Shown: positions 62,601 through 64,000 of the stretch, one piece after another
Position numbering within the stretch: position 1 is the first letter of the stretch
Layout of the letters: each line of letters opens with the position of its first letter
Assembly: GCF_027172205.1 (NCBI RefSeq)
Contig: NC_070614.1
Coordinates: 40,058,001-40,122,000 of the forward strand
DNA from: Podarcis raffonei
Taxonomy: Eukaryota; Chordata; Lepidosauria; Squamata; Lacertidae
DNA: 64,000 nt
Direction: 5' to 3'
Position numbers and translations under genes: made by a program
The notes under the pieces: model-generated
Told to the model about the DNA's origin: nothing
Database searches by the model: none
Seen by the model: the letters and a program-made list of their open reading frames with translations, nothing else

Positions 62601-64000
62601 TTGTTGTGAGGAAGTGGGGTGGGTGGGACAGACTTTGAGCACCTTTTGGCCTCAGCTGGGGGGGAAGTGCCTTTTGACAACAAGTTCCTTTTCCTCTGAG
62701 GCTCTTGGCCCCCACTGATCACAGGGGGCCTAAAGAAGCTCACTTTCTCCCATCTTCCACAAGATTCATGGATCTGATAGGGGAGAAAGCTTCATTGCTT
62801 TTTTGCACGTTGAAAGCAAGACTTGACCATCCAGAGCTGGGGTGGTTAGAGATGCTGGGCTTACTCTGAACTTAAGTTTCTGAGAGCTCTTAGCAAGTTT
62901 CTAAATCTCTGTGTTGCAAAACACAGGGCAAAGTGTGTGTTGTGTAGAAATGCCCCTAGTCTACACCTTCTTTTCTTTTGGTATCTCCACCTGATGGTTC
63001 TTTTCTTTTCTTTTCTTTTCAGGGTATGCACTGAAATTTCTACAGCATCAACAGAGAGAGCTCTATGCTGCTGGTGCCCCTCGATATCAACATGTGGGAA
63101 GAGTCCTCATATTTGAAGTCAACTCCAGCACAACCAATTGGACATTAAAGCAGGACATTCCAGGGCAGCAGGTGAAGAAAACAGGGCTCCTAGAGCTGGG
63201 AGGGTCTGGACATTCTGGTCAACTTTGATGCCAGGAATGAGACAAAAGGATGATTATGCCCCCCCCCAGTAGGACCAAAAGAGTCCCCTCATTTTGCAGA
63301 GCTGGTGAGGCTGCGTACACACACCCTGCGCCCCTTGTGCTTCTACCACTGGTATACTGGTACATGCGTTAGCCATCTATCTTGTTGTTTCTTATGAAAT
63401 AATACATTTCAATGCATAATTCCCATAACAACCTCAGCCTGAATTGAGAAAAAGAACAACTTGGTTATGTTTTAAGCCAGTAGTGTGTTCACAGCCCCAG
63501 CGGCAGCAAGAGCCAAAGGGTAGCAGCTGCCACACTAAAGGCTGAATGGTATTTGCAGGATACCCCATCCTGCAATACACAATGATTGGAAATTGGGGGG
63601 GGGGGAGAGAATATTTTAGTTCCAATAATATTTTGGTTCCAAGCTGCATAGGGCTTTGTACACCAAATAGCAGCGCCTTGTCCCTTGTATGTCAGCTAAG
63701 TGGCAGCAAGTGCATTTCTGTTGTTGTTGTTATAAAAATGAAATTTATGCTGCCCTTCATCCAAAGATCTTAGGGCAGTTCACAGGATAAAAATATAGGA
63801 TAAATGCACAAAATAAATAGTTTAAACAAAACAAAATAATAACTCCTCCCCCTCCCACGAACACAATTAAAAGCCTGTAGAATATTAATCAACCATACGC
63901 CTGGTTGAAGAGGAACATCTTAAGATGTATAATGAAGGTGCCAGACGAACATCCCTGGGGAGAGCAATCTACAAATAGGGTGCTGCTGCAGAAAAGGCCC
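38629..64000 (+). CDS. ITGAL: Integrin alpha-L-like (ITGAL/CD11a), 5' part
   Basis: A leukocyte adhesion receptor alpha chain that pairs with beta-2 integrin; the gene runs off the window. Exons: 38629-38689, 50868-50985, 52574-52668, 53256-53320, 54017-54131, 55063-55193, 55650-55795, 57033-57177, 57630-57780, 58869-58936, 61579-61711 and 63021-63171; phases fit through exon 11. Residues 1-20 form a signal peptide. The I domain (about 158-342) has MIDAS DGSES at 165-169, the NTF threonine region and IIIITDG. ITGAL is preferred over ITGAM/ITGAX from [21 protein letters not shown] and [12 protein letters not shown]. Exon 12 ([14 protein letters not shown]) is plain, but its frame seems shifted at an AG run near 63051-63060. 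No exon 13 is seen before 64000. Confidence 0.88.
38893..39035 (+). repeat. 5S rRNA-derived SINE
   Basis: The words ggaaaagctaagcaggttta, gtcagtgcctgaatgggaga and ccgcctaggaaccacatggg follow the internal promoter and 3' half of 5S rRNA. A non-5S tail with 'ggcaggatgtgaatg' and an A-rich end follows. It lacks the 5' part of 5S, so it is a SINE (5S-Sauria-like) or 5S pseudogene, not a working 5S gene. Confidence 0.75.
39080..39375 (+). repeat. tRNA-derived SINE, diverged
   Basis: Words cttgctcaggggcagagctc, cagatccaatctctggcatc, ctgaaattctggagctctgc and ctagatggcctaatagtc follow the order of the SINE at 411-605, with extra sequence inside. Located in integrin intron 1. Confidence 0.6.
40291..40649 (-). 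repeat. Sauria SINE (reverse)
   Basis: The complement of the element at 35858-36212, starting at its 3' end (aaaggtaaagggacccctga) and ending at its head (cttaacccacagcgccaccc). A short direct repeat, catctta, is seen on both sides. Confidence 0.92.
40928..41632. mobile_element. Mariner/pogo-type MITE with a second MITE inside
   Basis: The left end is CAGTGGTACCTTGGTTCTCA after TA; the right end is gataaccaaggta, cut short where a SINE begins. The 226-bp element at 41136-41361 sits inside it. A short (AATC)n run lies at about 41377-41400. Confidence 0.75.
41136..41361. mobile_element. Tc1/mariner-type MITE (226 bp), nested
   Basis: TA-flanked ends CAGTGGTACCTCGGGTTA and CCCGAGGTACCACTG; the same family as 36763-36988 and of equal length, inserted in the 40928-41632 element. 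Confidence 0.9.
41633..41760 (-). repeat. tRNA-derived SINE head (reverse)
   Basis: On the minus strand: gtaggccagtggcagggcat, gcttggcatgcagatgttgc and a B box in ggttcgattcctgg. It abuts the mariner-type element on its left. Confidence 0.7.
42110..42300 (-). mobile_element. L1 LINE 3' fragment (reverse)
   Basis: T-rich sequence (ttccaattttgttttattaa, caacatttttaacatgtaca) that on the minus strand reads as an A-rich L1-type 3' tail. An (AG)n run lies just left at about 42070-42097. Boundaries are approximate. Confidence 0.5.
43017..43706 (+). mobile_element. hAT-like (Charlie-type TIR) DNA transposon
   Basis: The left end, tagtggttctcagaaaag then ctgggccacac, is mirrored at the right by gtgtggcccgccacaccctt then tgagaaccatt. 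CAGTGGTTCTCA-like ends are typical of hAT-Charlie elements. It has no coding capacity. An expanded pentanucleotide (TATAC)n lies within. It is the uninterrupted relative of the element at 34200-35490. Confidence 0.75.
43544..43615. repeat. (TATAC)n microsatellite
   Basis: About 14 pentanucleotide units with two early variants (tgtac). A TTG/TGG-rich stretch precedes it at about 43496-43530. Confidence 0.95.
43960..44075. repeat. Fold-back repeat fragment
   Basis: Words tacacttcccaggaccctta, acaaactgcagtttccagga and aaaaatgcacagtttgtatg place it in the 50028-50330 family. Confidence 0.5.
44413..44546. repeat. Near-perfect palindromic MITE (134 bp)
   Basis: The two arms of about 57 bases differ at only two positions around a loop of about 20 bases. 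The outer ends read AGTGAGGGCCAAACTTGG and CCAAGTTTGGCCCTCACT. It is the best preserved member of the gactacaactcccatcatcc family in this window. Confidence 0.9.
45340..45435 (+). repeat. tRNA-derived SINE fragment
   Basis: Words gagtggcaaagcatcttttg, aggttcagttcctggcagc and actgaaatcctggagagct follow the SINE at 411-605. Confidence 0.55.
45450..46700 (-). mobile_element. L1 LINE ORF2 fragment, interrupted
   Basis: On the minus strand the segment from about 46700 to 46467 encodes L1-type reverse transcriptase sequence ([14 protein letters not shown], then [13 protein letters not shown]). L1-like AT-rich coding sequence resumes below 45974. A BovB copy splits it at 45986-46454. It is truncated at both ends. 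Confidence 0.75.
45986..46454 (-). mobile_element. BovB (RTE) LINE 3' end, 5'-truncated
   Basis: The minus strand encodes the C-terminal BovB reverse transcriptase: [38 protein letters not shown] and [20 protein letters not shown], followed by the tail complementary to gttgtttagtcgtttagtcg. A 12-base direct repeat, AGGTTTTCAAAT, flanks it at 45974-45985 and 46455-46466, so the insertion is complete at both joins. The L1 frame continues into the BovB frame without a stop. Confidence 0.92.
47520..47690 (-). repeat. tRNA-derived SINE, degenerate (reverse)
   Basis: Words tataggaagctgacctgttg, atccacctagcccaatac and tctgtatgcaaaacagaggc are the complement of the SINE body and head. Confidence 0.55.
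48250..48565. mobile_element. hAT-like MITE
   Basis: The left end tagggctggtccaagacatt then ttgctgcctgaggcag is mirrored by ctgcctgaggcagttgcctt and ggtaaggccggctca at right. Confidence 0.55.
49500..49890 (-). repeat. tRNA-derived SINE split by a MITE
   Basis: The complement of the SINE runs 49500-49534 (ccattggtccacctatctca) and resumes at 49764-49890 (tactgactggcagcagtttc, then catgcaaagcaaatgctcca). The MITE at 49535-49763 separates the halves at a TA. Confidence 0.8.
49535..49763. mobile_element. Tc1/mariner-type MITE (229 bp) inside a SINE
   Basis: TA-flanked ends TAGTGGTACCTTGGGTTA and AACCAGAGGTACCACTG; the same family as 36763-36988. Removing it restores a continuous SINE with one TA. 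Confidence 0.88.
50028..50330. repeat. Fold-back MITE, fullest copy of its family
   Basis: The left half reads ccatctgcactatgcagtta and tcatactgctttaaatag; the right half returns gtggtacaatacagctttaa and atgtatagtgcagaaggggt. Internal words gggaactgtagtttgttaag and cttaacagatcacagttccc also pair. Confidence 0.75.
51250..51385. repeat. Palindromic MITE copy
   Basis: Arms ttggactacaactcccatca and tatgggagttgtagtcgtaa; located in integrin intron 2. The rest of intron 2 (51386-52573) shows no gene. Confidence 0.75.
55350..55498. repeat. Palindromic MITE copy
   Basis: Outer words gtggttctcaacctgtgggt and acccacaggttgagaaaggc are reverse complements over most of their length, with inner gactacaactcccatcatcc arms. 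Located in integrin intron 6. Confidence 0.8.
56040..56420 (+). mobile_element. LINE ORF2 C-terminal fragment
   Basis: The plus strand encodes [20 protein letters not shown] then [14 protein letters not shown], the Cys-rich C-terminal pattern of non-LTR retrotransposon ORF2 (C-x-C ... H ... CPLY). It is a short truncated piece in integrin intron 7. Family not assigned. Confidence 0.6.
59172..61005. mobile_element. TA-flanked DNA element with TIRs and internal minisatellite
   Basis: The ends are a 24-base inverted repeat starting CCGTATTTTTCGCTCCATAG, flanked by TA at 59170-59171 and 61006-61007. The matching LTR at 34545-34894 has a single TA at that point, which proves the insertion bounds. 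A partial second TIR-like word (tgcgtcttatggagcgaa) lies at about 59232-59249. The interior holds a G-rich tandem repeat and about 850 bases of unrecognised sequence; no transposase is seen, so it is nonautonomous. TA duplication suggests Tc1/mariner-type mobilisation. Confidence 0.85.
59282..60105. repeat. Minisatellite, unit about 112 bp, about 7 copies
   Basis: The unit marker gcaagcag recurs at 59375, 59494, 59606, 59718, 59829, 59950 and 60055, a spacing of 105-121 bases. Each unit has a G-rich core such as GGGGGTGGGGGG and the words gccacactgctctgcctaca and ctttgctttcccctgaagtc. Middle units are nearly identical; outer units differ more. Long open frames on both strands here are by-products of the repeat. 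Confidence 0.95.
61712..63020. other. Integrin intron 11
   Basis: No exon is seen. A segment at about 62230-62480 (gagactccagaggttaccag, gtggtgtctttaagatatat, tttatttacatgtatatac) is a diverged relative of about 8690-8870, an unnamed interspersed repeat. A (TTTTC)n tract forms the polypyrimidine run before exon 12. Confidence 0.5.
63172..64000. other. Integrin intron 12, to window edge
   Basis: No further integrin exon is recognisable. A short G run lies at about 63594-63605 and AT-rich repeat-like sequence near 63720-63900. Confidence 0.5.

Noticed and set aside
62157-62760. A possible further LTR-type element
   Set aside because: It shares diverged words with about 8690-8870, but no paired ends or flanking duplication could be found by eye, so no element call was made.

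Overview
The window is nuclear DNA of a squamate reptile, most likely a lizard. It has intron-rich vertebrate genes with GT/AG splice sites, embedded in Sauria SINEs, tRNA- and 5S-derived SINEs, CR1, L1 and BovB LINE pieces, hAT and Tc1/mariner-type MITEs, and long microsatellites. Genus-level placement is not possible by eye.

Five genes could be built exon by exon. (1) MYL11 (MYLPF), fast skeletal myosin regulatory light chain, + strand, 3277-12089, seven exons, apparently intact. (2) QPRT, quinolinate phosphoribosyltransferase, - strand, 14301-17076, three coding exons, apparently intact. (3) A DCTPP1 (dCTP pyrophosphatase) gene, + strand, about 21.25-25.52 kb; its first coding exon carries a BED-like zinc finger that splices in frame onto the MazG-fold enzyme. 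(4) SEPTIN1, - strand, 26981-33720, eleven coding exons, apparently intact. (5) The 5' part of a beta-2-type integrin alpha gene most like ITGAL (CD11a), + strand, from 38629 and running off the right edge; twelve exons cover the signal peptide, first propeller blades, the I (vWA) domain and the next blades.

Layout: 0-3.1 kb is intergenic; 3.1-12.4 kb MYL11; 12.4-14.3 kb a convergent spacer; 14.3-17.1 kb QPRT; 17.1-21.1 kb a divergent spacer rich in repeats; 21.1-25.5 kb the zinc finger-DCTPP1 gene with a GC-rich promoter carrying three inverted CCAAT boxes; 25.5-27.0 kb a convergent spacer; 27.0-33.7 kb SEPTIN1; 33.7-38.6 kb a divergent spacer; 38.6-64 kb the integrin gene, with a 12-kb first intron packed with nested transposons. 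The genes do not form one pathway. The set matches, from memory, neighbours on human chromosome 16p11.2, with QPRT and DCTPP1 placed between MYL11 and SEPTIN1 here.

The observation most worth following is the zinc finger-DCTPP1 exon join. Next come the 237-codon open frame made by a BovB insertion into an L1 copy, and the intron-10 nest in which a G-rich minisatellite sits in a TA-flanked MITE that sits in a solo LTR. One integrin exon (12) appears to have its frame shifted at an AG dinucleotide run, which may be a sequence error.
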